A DNA stretch of 64,000 nucleotides from Lactarius indigo (taxonomy: Eukaryota; Basidiomycota; Agaricomycetes; Russulales; Russulaceae). A program made the translations under genes and the position numbers. The DNA lies in the NCBI GenBank assembly GCA_025766275.1, contig JAFKAC010000036.1, forward strand, positions 310,001-374,000, in the 5' to 3' direction. The notes below the pieces were generated by a model. It was not told the DNA's origin. It worked only from the letters and a program-made list of their open reading frames with translations, and ran no database searches. Positions 46,170 to 58,340 of this stretch are shown here, one piece after another. Every line of letters begins with the position of its first letter. Within the stretch, counting starts at the first letter, position 1.

Positions 46170-49100
46170 CGTTCTCGAGCAAGTGCGAAAAAAAGAGACA
46201 TCATGATGGGTTGTTACTATATCCCCATGCTTGGTCAGCAGCACTCGGACTCGTCCCGATATAATTTCTCAGATCATCGGTGGTGCCCGGTGCCAGCTCA
46301 TTTCGCTTTCAGCTCTAAAAGTTCTCGGCATGACTACAGTTTTTTGTCGTAGCGAAGATGGGACTGTAAAAATGGGTGACCGATGTTGAGACCGCCACCA
46401 TGATTGTCGAGGGCACCACCCGTGGTCCGTGTCAGAGGTGCGCCGATGCTCCAAGTCTGCCGCGCTTATACACATCTCATGGGTGCTCACAGGAAGACAT
46501 AATGAGGGGGTCCTAGATTGGCGACCACACCTGTGAGCGCGTGAGTGAACTTGCGTTTGTTGCGCACGACTTGGTGAATTCACAATTCCCCACTAGATCG
46601 GCCGCCGTAAATCTTAGTCACACTTGCATTAATGGAACGACGAGCATTCTCTAGTCCGTGAAGGTAAGTGGTCACGAATGATCGTTCGAGAAATAAACAC
46701 TCCACCCACTATCTCCACGGTACAGACAGGAAGTCAAAGGTGTACCAAGGAAGCGCGCTGCGTCACCCGAGACCGCAATGTATTGCGCATCAAAGAACCC
46801 GGTCGGGAATGGTGCGCGCTGTTGTGTGTGTGTGAAAAACAAGTGGACCCGCTGATAGGAGAACCAGACATCTCGCATGTCGCGCTTTGACAGCTGCATG
46901 GGAAACAGAAAACAAAAGGACGCCCTGGGACCTCGCTGTCCCGAACCAACTTGCCCGCCTTTCGTTTCGCCAAATCGAGCCCTCATCATCATCATCCGCG
47001 CGTTATCTCTTGATCTCTCTGACACTCGCGCACAGCCCCTCGGTATTGCTATTCCGTGCCATCCTCCTCGTCTGGTTCGCCCTGGAACATTCTTCGATGA
47101 CAGGATGTCCTGCCCCCACACGAACGAGCGAGACTCGGAAGAACATGTTCGATGATGGCCTATACTGTAGTCCCGGGAATAATTCTAGTCCTATGCAAAC
47201 CATTCTGGTTGATCGACATGCGTGAGCCTGCTAACGTGTAAGCTCGCTCCGGAGAAGGAGAGGCCGACTGGGATCATCATCATTAGCTCAGGTGCTCCAC
47301 CGCAGTCACGCCTCATGACCTGCGTTCTAGCTACTGTAAGGCCGAGCTTCTGGTGGAAACTCTGCCCACATAGTTCGTGACGGTCAACCTTACTCCTGCC
47401 GCCCACTCAGTCGGTGTCCCTAATTCCATCTGACTCTTCTCCCGGGAAAAGCCCGCGTGGGCCATTGACAAGCCTTCCCTTCTGGACTACTCCACTCTGT
47501 CAATTTGTCTTCTCATCTTCGGACTCGGGTCGCGCGGCCTAGAAGTTACGATGCGGGGTCATTCTTGAACTGACTGCCTATGCTCTCGGAAAGGGGACGA
47601 AGTGAAAAGAGAGCGGCCTCCATGCAGGGAGACCCCGGCAGGTGCTGCCAAGGGATGTCTACCTACATTCCAATATCCAAAAAAGCACTCGGCACCATCC
47701 CGCAGTGGATTGACAGTACTGTACGCAATTGTGCCTTTTTTGGATGACCGAGTAATACTATAGAGGTCACTCTTTTGGGACATACGTGCCAACGTCCCAT
47801 ACAGTACTTGTCTATGCGCAGCCGCTCACATGCTCAGTTGTGGATGAATCAATAACCCGACCGAGAAGTCTTCCACGAAGAAATGAATTAGCACCGCATG
47901 CGGTTTTATACCCTAAGGCACGAGTTATGTATATGTCTTTTGATAAAGCAAAATAAGAAATTTCAGTGGCTCATAGTTCGGAATAAAGACGCCAGAGATG
48001 GCGCGATGCAACGTACCGGAAGTTACAAGTTCCGAAGGCCTGACACCACGGTGTTCACGATTTTGGACGGCGCGGGTGGGCTTACATGGGGGGTCGGATA
48101 GGCAAGGTTGCATTCTAAGCGGATTCGTAGCTGGGCGATGGCTGCTGGTGGCTCCTCTTTAAATTAGACAAACGAGAGTCCGTTTCTGGGTAGTGCGGGT
48201 CGTTTGGTGCAACATGATGTATGGCGCACTCCTCGACGCTCCAAGGGCCTGCAAGCCGCCGACCGCTGGACGACGCTCGGCCAGAGATCCCCTATACACT
48301 TCAGGCAAGGCTCAGGATGATCGATTCAATTGTCGTCCAACTCGGATCTTGCAAACGGCGACTAGTTTTCTATTGTTGTTGCTGTGTGACCTTCCTAGTA
48401 CCCCGCCTGCTGGTCCTTGCCCCTTCGAGGGGCGCCAAGAATGCGGGCGCATCAAAAAGCGGTGGCTCCTGTTTTTTAAAACTCGTCGTGACGATTGACT
48501 AAAGGGAGCGCAGACTGCGCAGTGGCCAACAGCTCCTGGTGGCGGGCGCGAAACCCAGTAGGTGACCCCCACGGATCAAGAAAAACAAAAAAAAAGCAAG
48601 CACCGAGTGAGCCACAAATCCTGCCGGGGCGGTTTGTATGGCCACGCAACTGAGAGCGCCCAAAACGATGATATGGCGGGGCGGTTCGGCGGAGGTGACT
48701 CGGGATGAGTAATGGAAATAAGTGATGCCTCCATGACGTGGCAAGAACTGCAACTACGAGGAGTGTTTTGAAGACAGACGCCTACTGCAGTAGAACTGAT
48801 CGCTAAGGACCGCGTCGATCCCGTTGTGCCCAGGAAGGCTACAGTAGGGTTAATTGTATTGTATTAAAGATTTGAAATATTGATGATTCCGGGAGCCGAA
48901 CGAGCGATCAATCCATGCCGGAATTTCCGATCCATAGGGTCGAGAGTCCCCAGCCAATGTGAGCCAAGGCAATTCTAGGGTGCTCCAGTCAACTGCGAAG
49001 GTTCGGCCGGGATTGATGCGAGAAATGATCGTGCCTCAGAGTGGGGTCCAAACCACGTGCACATATGGCGTGGGTGGTGGTATCAAGTTTGCGCCTGGCA

Positions 49101-49724
49101 CTGTTGCTCTGCTCCTTTTAGAACCGAATCGAACAAACACTTTCCTATTTCACGCACGACCCGTGATCGTGATCGGTGGTGTAGAACCCACAGAAAAAAC
49201 CAGAAGTACACCAGAACGACTCTACCTCGGGCCACCACACCTGGAAGCGTCCTTACCCTATTCGGTTTGTGAATTCCTGGCGTGTTCCGAATACTGACAT
49301 ACCTGCCTCGCGCCCTGACTCGCACCAGTTCCGCCAGACCCGAAGCTTCCAGCTTCCAGCGCCAAGAAGGATGGCGCTTCGCTGCCACTGCCTGTCGCCG
49401 AACCCTTTGCCGAAGCCGTTGTTACTCAGTCACCTGTGAGTTCGACGGAGTAGGTGTGGGCGAAGTGGAGTAGGAAGCTCAAGTATGGAATTCAGGGGAG
49501 TCATTTACTCCGTCACTTCGAAGCGAATTCCGATTTCGATATGGATCAGATAAAGACTGGCACAATAATACTTGGCATGTACGTGAACGTTTTTCGCTCA
49601 TTCCCAGAGTCAAGTTGACTAAGCATACAGAGTATAATACAGTTTCGTGCCCACCGTGCCTGTCCGAGAAGCGCGAGCCACGAGTGCCGGTAAACACTGA
49701 TTCCTGAGAAGCCCGGGTACATTG
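46170..49724. other. Gene-poor stretch
   Basis: Many ORFs under 150 codons on both strands. None shows a recognised domain, signal peptide with cysteines, or joinable exons. I looked for S53, DUF6535 and GMC relics and saw none. It could hold decayed repeats that need a database to recognise. Confidence 0.5.
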
Positions 49725-50168
49725 TCAGTGGCATGCAATTGGGTGATTGACACTCTGAATGTTTGCTAGGGGCGCACTCATGCTGTCGCATCCGCGGAAG
49801 TGGATATCGGTTGATACGATTCCCATGCCGGTCTTCTTCCATGCCTGGTGGGCTGCTTCTTCAAATCTGAGGATGTGAACCCCACTAAATTCGTGCATGT
49901 CATGGGGTACGCGGAAATTCCAAGGGAGATAGCCTAGACGCTTCGAGCCACTCTCTTCACCCCCGTCCCGTTTGGTTTCGGGAATCCTGTTACGCAGCCA
50001 GGCGGCAACGCGCGCTCCGCCCTCAGGGTAATATTTCGACGCTGCAGTCGAGCGGTCGAGCCAAGTTCCAGAAATGGGCCTCAGGCTTTTGTAGCTTACT
50101 GTGGGGCTCTTGTCTTCCAAGTTGAAGGGGAAAAGGACTTGTTCGAGGAACCAGGGTCGGCCAACCAT
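49725..50168 (-). CDS. Unrecognised ORF of 147 aa, possibly an exon or gene remnant
   Basis: A frame with protein-like composition (GRPWFLEQVLFPFNLEDK..., LGYLPWNFRVPHDMHEFSGV, HILRFEEAAHQAW) and few low-complexity segments. No signal peptide or known motif. I could not identify flanking exons. It may be a single surviving exon of a decayed gene. Confidence 0.3.
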   Translation of the reverse strand: MVGRPWFLEQVLFPFNLEDKSPTVSYKSLRPISGTWLDRSTAASKYYPEGGARVAAWLRNRIPETKRDGGEESGSKRLGYLPWNFRVPHDMHEFSGVHILRFEEAAHQAWKKTGMGIVSTDIHFRGCDSMSAPLANIQSVNHPIACH

Positions 50169-51012
50169 CGATCACCGAAATCAAGATCTTAGGAGGCGCG
50201 CGTGCTCCCCCCACACTGCCCCCCGTCCCCACCCGGAAGTAAACGCGATGCTACTTACGACCGCGGCTTGCAGGTCTTCGTCCTTCGACGGCCGGTTACA
50301 CATTAGCCGACGGCGAGAAGGCGCTTCTCAACAGGCTTTCGGTGTGTCAGTCGCGCGTCTGGGTGCCAGTAGTTGCAAATGGGCATCCCGCATTACGCCC
50401 GTCCCACCCGGGTCTCGCTTACCTTTGCTTTTTTCCACGAAGGCGGTCCTCGCTGTTCCCATCACATACAGCACCAGCCTCTCGATCGACTACTGTAGTG
50501 AGTGCTTGTGTTTCGCGTCGCCCGGACGAGACGTATTTCCTAACGCTTCACATATTAGGCAGGTCGCGGCTTAAATCTGTACCGCGCATTGCGCCATCTT
50601 CTAACAATATTGGACAATGATCTCCGACTAGTGTCTTTTTACCCTTGCAGCTTGCCAGTGTAGTCCTAGTTAGCGCCAGGTCAAAGTTCTTCCAGCGCCT
50701 AATAGGTCACACACATTGGCACTGCCTCGTTGCGGCTGGCAGCTGCGCTTACAGAACGGATACCCTACTCGCCCGAAGAGCGCTAGATCCATCGTCCCGA
50801 TGGTTTGTCCTCCAGAAGTTGGTTTTAACACTGCTCCTGACAGTCACGTCAGGGAACAGTCTTCTGGCCACCCCTTTTCTATATATGGATATAGCGCTTC
50901 TGTTATAAGGCTCAGGTGAGGGAATTGGTCTCCTCATCTGCGTCCTGCCTATCTATCCCTCTTCACCTTTCCTATCCCCTCCCGTTCATCCTTCGGTCCT
51001 TCACGACAGACC
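50169..51012. other. Intergenic; promoter of the DUF6593 gene
   Basis: CTATATATGG (50879-50888) is a TATA-like site about 125-135 nt before the ATG, followed by a CT-rich leader (50938-51010). No gene recognised in the rest. Confidence 0.5.
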
Positions 51013-51775
51013 ATGACGATCTCCGGTCCACCATCTGCCTACTTCTTCGAGGATCGCACTGGCGTCCTCACCGGATCCGACTTTGACGAAGTTTACGACC
51101 GTGCATTCCTGCGCGTCTCATCTACCCCTCAACGTACGCGAAACGCGGGGCTTATGATATACGACATGGGACAACGCTCGACGAGCATCGGCGACCGCGA
51201 CGGCCGCCACTTTTACCGCGAGCCCGCGATCATCCTCGACTTTGGGCCCAAAGGCGCGCTGGGATCCGTCCACTTCACACGGGGCTCTGTATCAATACCC
51301 ATGCACCAGTACCTGCGCAAGGTTTCGTTATTCGGAGGGTGCGTATTCTTTTCAGGCGCCCCGTGACGTTCACTGACCGTGACTGCGCAGGTCCCTGTTC
51401 CGAAAGTTCACTGCTTCAGACGGAAAGGAATACAAGTGGAGTCATCAAATGGTCCCAGAACACGAGTGGACGGTAAGTTTCTCACAAAGTCTGATGTCTC
51501 CTGGGTACAATGCTCATTTCGTACGTCCCCGTCCCCCTAGTGCCTAAACGCAGACAACTACGTCGTCGCGCACTACAATCTCAAGCTACCAGACCGCCCA
51601 GCTTACGGTACATCGGGCAATGTACTCACCGTGTACGAATCATTCGCGCATTTGTCCATTGGTGGGTCCCTTTCCAGAACCTCTGTTCGCTATTTCGCGG
51701 CTAAATTAACTCGTGTCATCAGAACTTCTAGCATCATTGACCATCATGCGCCACATAGCCCAAAACAACCTGTGA
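51013..51775 (+). CDS. DUF6593-type protein, 193 aa, four exons
   Basis: Exons 51013-51338, 51391-51472, 51541-51661, 51723-51775 (582 nt). The pattern EPAIILDFGPKGALGSVHF, LRKVSLFGGSLFRKFTASDG, KEYKWSHQM and a C-terminal helix (YESFAHLSIELLASLTIMRH) is that of the basidiomycete DUF6593 family, small beta-rich proteins of unknown function that usually occur in many copies per genome. Intact. Assignment is by pattern recall rather than a search. Confidence 0.75.
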
Positions 51776-52649
51776 TGCCCAGGCTTGACGTGTTGTTATT
51801 TATACCCCACTCACCAAAAGTTTACTGTATCAGCACGCGATTCGCACTCGTGTATAATTCGTGTATATCCTCATCGTACCCATGCACGGTTTTTTTTCAT
51901 TTTCGGACACTAGCCTTCGTTCTAGTGTAGCGTCTATTCACACCTCCACCCAAGGCTCAGAAGCATCACAGGACCTTTTTCCCATGTTTCACGATACTTT
52001 CCAGAAACTCGTGCACCACTGTCTGTTTGATTGTTCGAAAGGTTCTCGGAAACTGCTCGCACTCTTGTATGAAACGGGCCATCAATTATCAATTGCGTTC
52101 CCCCAAAAAAGTTTTTACGCCCTGGATGCCGCCCCGCCGGCCTGGAAGCGCTCGTATTGATGAGAAATTGTGAATCCAGCTATACTGCATCAGGTAGAGC
52201 CAGGTCATCAACCAGTTCTTCGTTCAGAAACCAGCAGAATACGGCCCTAGTACTGAATAGTAAGTTATGTGGACAGGTGACCAGCAGAAGTCATACCAAC
52301 TGCTCGACCTATTCGGTCACCCCAAAGCAACTTTCCCTGTCCACGTGCTCAACAACGTGTACGCGCGTGTGTACACGTGAGCCGTTGGGGCGGCATTTAG
52401 CGGTGCTCTAGAGCGCGACCAGAAGACCTGACCATTGTGAGCAGATCGAGTTGCGATTCGATGATTACAGAATTCCCGGACGTTGAGAGGACGAGAAGTT
52501 GTTCGACGTTCGATCGAGAGAGTGTCGTGCGAGTGGCTTATTGAAAATAAAAAAAGGATAAGGGGTAAATTACGATCTGATCTGGTAAATAAATAAATTA
52601 AAAAAGGCAGGTGGCAGCAGCCAACCACAGTTCACGATCCTCAGTGACA
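51776..52649. other. Intergenic
   Basis: No gene recognised. AT-rich near 52540-52600 just before the NF-YC-like gene. Confidence 0.5.
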
Positions 52650-53566
52650 ATGACCAAGCCATACGTCCAATCAGGAGAGCCCCTTCATGAGTTCCTTCAC
52701 TCCTTCTGGCAGAGACAGGTCGATGCTGCAGAACAAGAGATTCCCGACTATCGACACCCGCCATTACCCTTGGCCAGGATAAAGAAGGTCATGAAGAGCG
52801 ACCCGGACGTGAAGGTACCCCCCACTCTGTCTTTCTCCTCTATACCCTACTTGACCAGTCTATCTTTCGCAGATGATCGCGGCGGATGGTTTGTCTATTC
52901 CCAGCTCCTTCCTTATATCCTTGACCGTATTTCTACAGCTCCCATTCTATTCTGCAAGGCATGCGAAAGTAAGCTCACGGATTCCCCCGATTCCCCCCAG
53001 TCTTATATGGTTCGCTGATTTTCTTTTTTTTTTTTTCGCCACGTCGATTAGTTTTCATCGCAGAGATCACTGCACGGGCGTTCATAGTCGCCGACTCCAA
53101 CAAACGGCGCACTCTTTCACGCGCAGACATCGCCAAGGCGCTTGGCAAGTCCGACCAGTTCGACTTTCTCATCGACATCGTCCCGCGGGACGAGCCTTTC
53201 GTCCCCGGCGTGTCTGGTCCAGGGAAAAACGCGGGCAAGAAACCCGTTCCGGGCGCGGTCAGCGTGAGGAGAGACCCGGTACGTGATAAGTTTGCCACGG
53301 GTGTGGCTCTTCAACTCATCTGCTCCACTCGGCTCCACCGAAAGAAGGCGGCACAAGATGCACAGGGTGAGGCACAGGGGGACCCCGCTCTCGAAGGCGG
53401 AGATAGCGCTAGTGTGGACGGCCTGCCGCACACCGGCGTGTTAGAACAGGTGAGGGGGGCAACCCGGTTTTTTTCCACGTAACTCCACAAGCGAGAACTC
53501 GTCGTGCCTTTTTTTTTCTAGCTCCAAACGCTGCTCAACTCGCCCATGGAGCGTCCTCCGATCTAA
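52650..53566 (+). CDS. Histone-fold protein, NF-YC/HAP5 or related CBF/NF-Y family, 195 aa, six exons
   Basis: Exons 52650-52814, 52873-52888 (16 nt), 52939-52968 (30 nt), 53052-53278, 53345-53449, 53522-53566 (588 nt). The histone fold covers about residues 45-125: [65 protein letters not shown]. The LARIKK...DxxVKMI...A...FxKACE pattern is that of the CCAAT-binding factor C subunit, which pairs with NF-YB/HAP3 in the nucleus; the related Dpb3/CHRAC-type proteins share it. The N-terminal [15 protein letters not shown] helix, usual before the fold in HAP5, favours NF-YC. The C-terminal part is disordered. Both micro-size exons code for the core helix and are required. Confidence 0.88.
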
Positions 53567-53977
53567 AGATTCGGCGATTCGACGTGTTGAATCCGTGCCC
53601 TTTGGCTTTACTTTTTATTGCCCATTGTTGTGTTTGCTATCCTGTTTGACTACTACCCCCCGCTCCTCTTCTGGCTGTTAGAAGTATTCTGTCCTACTGC
53701 TTACTGGATTATGTCAGTGACATGCATCGCACCTTCAGCCCCCTATTATCCATAAAATATTCGCGGCAGTTGTTGTTACCAGAGCTAGGGTGTTAGATGT
53801 CCTTGCCACTATCTAATCTTATCATGTGCTTTGGTGGTTGCGTCCCTGTCTGGTGATGTCGGATTTGGGAGGGCCGTGTACGCATCACTCATTGGCAGCA
53901 GACGACGGTGTCGCTCCTACAGAAAGATATACCAACAGATCCAGAAGAAAAGTGAAAACCAGACTAACATAAACATC
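53567..53977. other. Intergenic
   Basis: 3' flank of the NF-YC-like gene and promoter of the surface-protein gene. Nothing else seen. Confidence 0.55.
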
Positions 53978-54714
53978 ATGACGACTATCCACTCTTTGCT
54001 TATCGCCTTTATCGGTCTCTTCTTGATCGCCTTTTCTGCGACACCGTCGGTCTTGGCATACCCTTCCCCGCCCTCATCTCCTCCTTTATGGGTCGTCGCA
54101 CGCCAAACGCAGCAACCATACTTCCCCGATACCCCGGCATCGTGTCCGATCTGCGCGCAGAATTACCCGAGCATCAGTTCCTGCGCCCAGGCCTCCACCG
54201 TAATGGCCAACTTCACTTCGGTATGTGATGTACTTACTGATTTGTGGCCCGTCGTTCGCTTACCTGTAACTGACCAAAATCAACCATCAAATCACAGGTC
54301 CTTTTCAACCCGGGCGCGTTCATCGATGTGATCAAGTGCTCCTGCACGGACACCTTCCAATCCGTTTTCCCGCAGTGTGTTGACTGGTACGTTTGCCTGA
54401 TCCCTTTTCTTTATCGCGTGCTCACTACCCACCTGAGTAGCTTCGAGAAGACGAACCAGACGGACGTCCTGGACACCCCCAACCTTCCCTCGCTCGTAAA
54501 CAGCATACGCCAAGTGTGCGCCTTTGCGAGCGCGCTCCTCGGGAACGTGTCCAACTCGAACGGCGAGACGACCCCGACCTCGACCGGCTCCGCCACGACG
54601 CCGGCGGCCACCACCAGTGGCGCCGCTCCGACCTGGGATCGCTTCGGTGCAAGTTTATTGCCCCTCATCACAGGCGCCGCTGCGCTGATCGTCTTTGGCG
54701 CTTCCCTTCTGTGA
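53978..54714 (+). CDS. Cysteine-rich, probably GPI-anchored surface protein, 201 aa, three exons
   Basis: Exons 53978-54220, 54298-54386, 54441-54714 (606 nt). Signal peptide (LLIAFIGLFLIAFSATPSVL), then a domain with eight cysteines (SCPICAQNYPSISSC, KCSCTDTF, FPQCVDC, RQVCAF), a Ser/Thr-rich stretch (ETTPTSTGSATTPAATTSG) likely O-glycosylated, and a hydrophobic C-terminal end (LPLITGAAALIVFGASLL) as expected for GPI attachment. It resembles conserved agaricomycete hypothetical surface proteins. The spacing does not match the CFEM domain. Function unknown, possibly cell-wall or aerial-surface related. Confidence 0.82.
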
Positions 54715-55160
54715 TGTGCTGTGGAAGAGCCGCCTGCGCTTGTTGTGCAACCCACATCAGCGATCTGATGATCTGCAACGACGGACGAACATTCTTTTTA
54801 TCTCCGATTGTTTTCCTTCTTTTTGGCTGACTGATGGTTCATGGCATGACATTATTTTCACGACCTCTTCACGCTTCACGACTTGATCACGACGAACACG
54901 ATTATTGTTGTAATGACCTTTTTATCGTTGTCTGATGTACTTCCATTCGGGTACAAGTCTGACAATACAGTATCAAGACATTATACCCATTTTCGCATTT
55001 TCCATTCGTCAGAGGGCGGTCGCTTCACAGACGGCATTGACCAGACTCGGACCCGAATGGGAATCATATCTGAATACACTCTACAGTAATGGAACAACAA
55101 AATTATCAGAACACCTCCATAAGTCTATCTAAGGGAATGTCTCTTGGTTTACATCTCAGT
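54715..55160. other. Intergenic between convergent genes
   Basis: 3' flanks of two convergent genes. Nothing else seen. Confidence 0.6.
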
Positions 55161-56348
55161 CTATGTCTTCAATTCTTTGAGCTGCATGTACGCCTCAACA
55201 ATCTTGCCGTGCACATCATCACCTGCCTCAAATCCGGTATATTCCACGACTGCACGCTCGATGCCCACCTCATTGATCTTGCCAATTAGTTCGGCACTCT
55301 GTGGGTCATCCTTCAGATCGAACAAGAACGCAGCGGCGATCCCGCGCGCGAGATGGTCGACGGGAAGCCCATATTCTCTCGCCATCACCGTCGGCCCAAG
55401 GAGTCGGTCGCCCTTCGCGAGCTTGCGCAGAGGCTGGCGGCCGACGCGCACCACGTCGTCGTGCAGCTTCGGGTTCACGAAGCGGTGCAGAGCGCGCGCC
55501 ACGTACTGCTCGTGTTCCCCTTCGTCGAACCCGTGCTTCCGCACGAGCGCCGCGCCGCTTTCCTTCAGGGCGCCGCGGACGTCCTGCAGAATCGCCGCGT
55601 TCGCCAACGCCTGGTCGATCCGCTCCAAGCCGTGGGCAAAGCCGAGGTACGCGGCGATCGCGTGCCCGCAGTTGAGCGTGTAGAGCTTGCGCTCGATGTA
55701 CGCCGGGAGCGCGTCGGTGAGCGTCATCCCGCGCACGGGCGGCTCGATCGGCGTGCGCAGCCCGCTCCGGTCGACCGCCCACTCGGAGAAATCCTCGACG
55801 CCGACGTCGAGCGGGTTTTCCGTGTGCGCCGGCGCGGGCACGATGCGGTCCACGGAGCAGTTCGCAAAGCCGACTTTGTCCTCGAGCCATGCGTTCTCCT
55901 CGTCCGAGAGGTAGCGCCGGACGTACTTCCTAAACGTCTCCGTCTGGCCCACCATGTTCTCGCACGCTATGATGTTGAGTGGACCGTCGCCCGCGGCGAG
56001 CCGTTCTTGGAGACCCTTGGCGATCATCGGCGCGATCCTAGGAAGAACGTTTGGGCCGACGGCGGTCGTGATCAACCGCGTGTGGGGTTGGGCGATGGCG
56101 TGTAGAACTTCGTCCGTCTGGGACAGCACGCCGGAGTAGGAGTGGATTTCTTCCGTTCGCTCTGTTTCGTCCAGGACGTGGACCTCATACGAGTCGTATG
56201 TGTTCAGCTCCTTGATGAGCTTCGTGTCGACATCCGCGAAAACGACGAAGTACCCCGATTCTACGAGGAGTGCACCAATGAAACCCCGTCCAATATTGCC
56301 CGCACCAAAGTGGACGGCTTGGGGCTGATTCGCTTGTCGTTTATGCAT
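55161..56348 (-). CDS. mtlD: Mannitol-1-phosphate 5-dehydrogenase, 395 aa, intronless
   Basis: Interconverts fructose-6-phosphate and mannitol-1-phosphate with NAD(H); cytosolic. A single uninterrupted frame of full family length. The NAD-binding start is VHFGAGNIGRGFIGALL (about residues 12-28). Conserved elements follow: TAVGPNVL, IIACENMVGQTE, GFANCSVDRIVP, RKLYTLNCGHAIAAYLGF with the catalytic-type Lys/Asn/His of the polyol dehydrogenase family, and LARGIAAAFLFD. The lack of introns contrasts with the intron-rich single-domain enzymes around it, and the N-terminal motif reads more like bacterial MtlD than the ascomycete form I recall (VQFGGGNIGRGF). Horizontal origin is possible but not shown. 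Confidence 0.93.
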   Translation of the reverse strand: MHKRQANQPQAVHFGAGNIGRGFIGALLVESGYFVVFADVDTKLIKELNTYDSYEVHVLDETERTEEIHSYSGVLSQTDEVLHAIAQPHTRLITTAVGPNVLPRIAPMIAKGLQERLAAGDGPLNIIACENMVGQTETFRKYVRRYLSDEENAWLEDKVGFANCSVDRIVPAPAHTENPLDVGVEDFSEWAVDRSGLRTPIEPPVRGMTLTDALPAYIERKLYTLNCGHAIAAYLGFAHGLERIDQALANAAILQDVRGALKESGAALVRKHGFDEGEHEQYVARALHRFVNPKLHDDVVRVGRQPLRKLAKGDRLLGPTVMAREYGLPVDHLARGIAAAFLFDLKDDPQSAELIGKINEVGIERAVVEYTGFEAGDDVHGKIVEAYMQLKELKT

Positions 56349-57399
56349 GACACGGAATTGTGGCGTCGGTTCGTGGTAGTAGAGATATTACGATTTTTTT
56401 TTTTTAAAAAAAAATGAAGGGTGAGGGGCAAGAAACGGAAGAGAGCTCGAAGCCAGATAGAACAAAAAAAAACAAAAAAAAAAAAACACCGAAGAAATAT
56501 AAGGGCCCTCGGCGTTGCAACGCCAATGACGAAGGTGGTGAAAGTAGGGAGCAAAGAGGAGAACTGAATGGGTGACGTCATTTGTATAACAGTCAGATCT
56601 AGGTGGTACTGGACAGTAGAAATTGCACTGTTCCGACTGTGACTAGAGCGCACTAGAATATACCAGCATCGGCTTTGAGAATTCTATGTAGTCCTTTAAT
56701 TCGACACCGGGAGTTTCAGGTCTTTCAGGACCTGTTTGATGCACACCCTCAAGGTGACTTGGTACTCTACACACGTTACCTGGGATCTTGCCTGGGGTAA
56801 CAGACGGAAAAAAAAAAAAAGGTGCCACCAGTTTCCCGGTGTGACGACTGTGCTGCTTAGTGCACACGGAAGAAAAAACAAGAAATTACAGGGCAGTCAC
56901 GCATAGGACAAGGTGTTGTGCAGTTGGTCAAATTACGGTATGTGTGTGTATCAACAAAGCGCCCCTACCCCAAAAAGGAAGCGCTTTGGAGTTCTGAGCA
57001 CACCCTTTCATATCATGCGGCCCTTTCATCCTGATACTTCTCCATTGGAAGTGGAGTAGTGACGTGTCGAGCCATCAAGTGCTGGAAATTCTTATGCACT
57101 GGAGCGGGGAGAAGCATACTATAACCTCGTGAAGTGGATGAGGCTATGAAGCCTCGATGAGGTGTTTCGTCATGACTCTAAGTGGTGGTCTATCCGATTA
57201 TTCGCCTATGTGCGTTGGCGTCTTGGAGATTGAAGGGGTTCTACTCCGACTCCCAGAAAATTGAGGGGTTGAAGTGCATACGCTTCGTGTGGGTTGGGTG
57301 ATTGTTGCGAAACGGTTTTTCTTTGGCTTCTAGAATGGCTCGTAATTTCCGGGCAGGACTATTTCATCGCCGTTATTTAGAAGCCCTGAGAAGGTTGGC
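56349..57399. other. Intergenic
   Basis: Contains A-rich/T-rich runs just upstream of mtlD (56395-56490). No gene recognised in the rest. Confidence 0.55.
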
Positions 57400-58340
57400 G
57401 CGACACCTATTACTCGATTACCAAGTGTGCGCTGCCGTTTCATAAAGTCCGGCGCCTTTAGAGCTGTGACGTCGACAATGGACAAACGCAAGTCTCGATA
57501 TCGCCGAGGCTTCAGAGATCATGGCCAAACGACCAGGGGTTGAGGAAGCCAAGTGGGCCTTGCCCATCGAACGCAAGGAGTCATTGAGAAGCAAGATTAT
57601 GCCTACCACAATCTATACGTTGGCGGTCAGCTAGGTGTTCGAGGATGGGCGACATAGAGGAGCGTGCGGAGAAAAAGGCGTACCTTTGCTACTCATGAGA
57701 TAGGGAGCGCTGTCTGAGGCGAAGACACAGCTGAGCGTCTGTGAGGCGGTGTCGCGGGTGTTGCAGCGCTGCACAAAAAGAATAAGTCGGGTCAAGTCAT
57801 AGCAAAAACGAACCGTCATACTCGTCGCCGAGGTTCTGGAGGTAGGTGGGAACGGCGTCGTCCTGACAGTTAGGGTGCAGAGAGTGGAGCGTGTCGCCAA
57901 GACTAGTAACCCAGGGACCTGCGAGACTATAGCAGCCTGGTGAAAGGCTTAGGCTTACGCATGTGCCCGAGCTTTGCGATATCTGTGCAATGCGGCCCTG
58001 TCACGAACATCCGAACCAGAAAGGAGTGATGCAATGCAACACGCACAGAGATGAACTGGGCTGTTAATCCACACACTCGCAGTATCCAGCACCCATACCA
58101 CCTTCGCTGCTCGTGACGGCGCCATGCAGACCGAGCCGTGGAAACCGCATCTGGCCGCCGGTGTTGTAGTAGATGTGCGGTGTTGGTATACCATATAGCC
58201 ATTGTGTAGATCTGCCTTCATGCAGGGGTGGGTCGGGTCGTACCCACCACCATTGGTTCGTACGATAGTCGCGATTTTGGCGTCTGTGCAATATCACGCC
58301 ATCAGATCTGCCTGGCCCGGGTTCTCGTTCGTAATTCCCA
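57400..58340 (-). pseudogene. S53 protease relic, third copy
   Basis: Minus-strand fragments align in order with the intact gene at 32652-34765: a piece matching the LGVAGY-to-GGGNDP stretch near 58340-58240; MKADLHNGY near 58221-58195, where the active gene has FEANLDIQY; PTPHIYYNTGG near 58190-58155; YLQNLGDEYD near 57850-57820; and VGIILLLNDSLRSMGKAHL near 57609-57550. Frames differ between blocks, the catalytic Glu and Asp are replaced by Lys and His, and the serine block is missing. Strongly decayed. Confidence 0.75.

Noticed and set aside
55353..56105. 250-codon plus-strand ORF opposite mtlD
   Set aside because: Antisense shadow in high-GC coding DNA.
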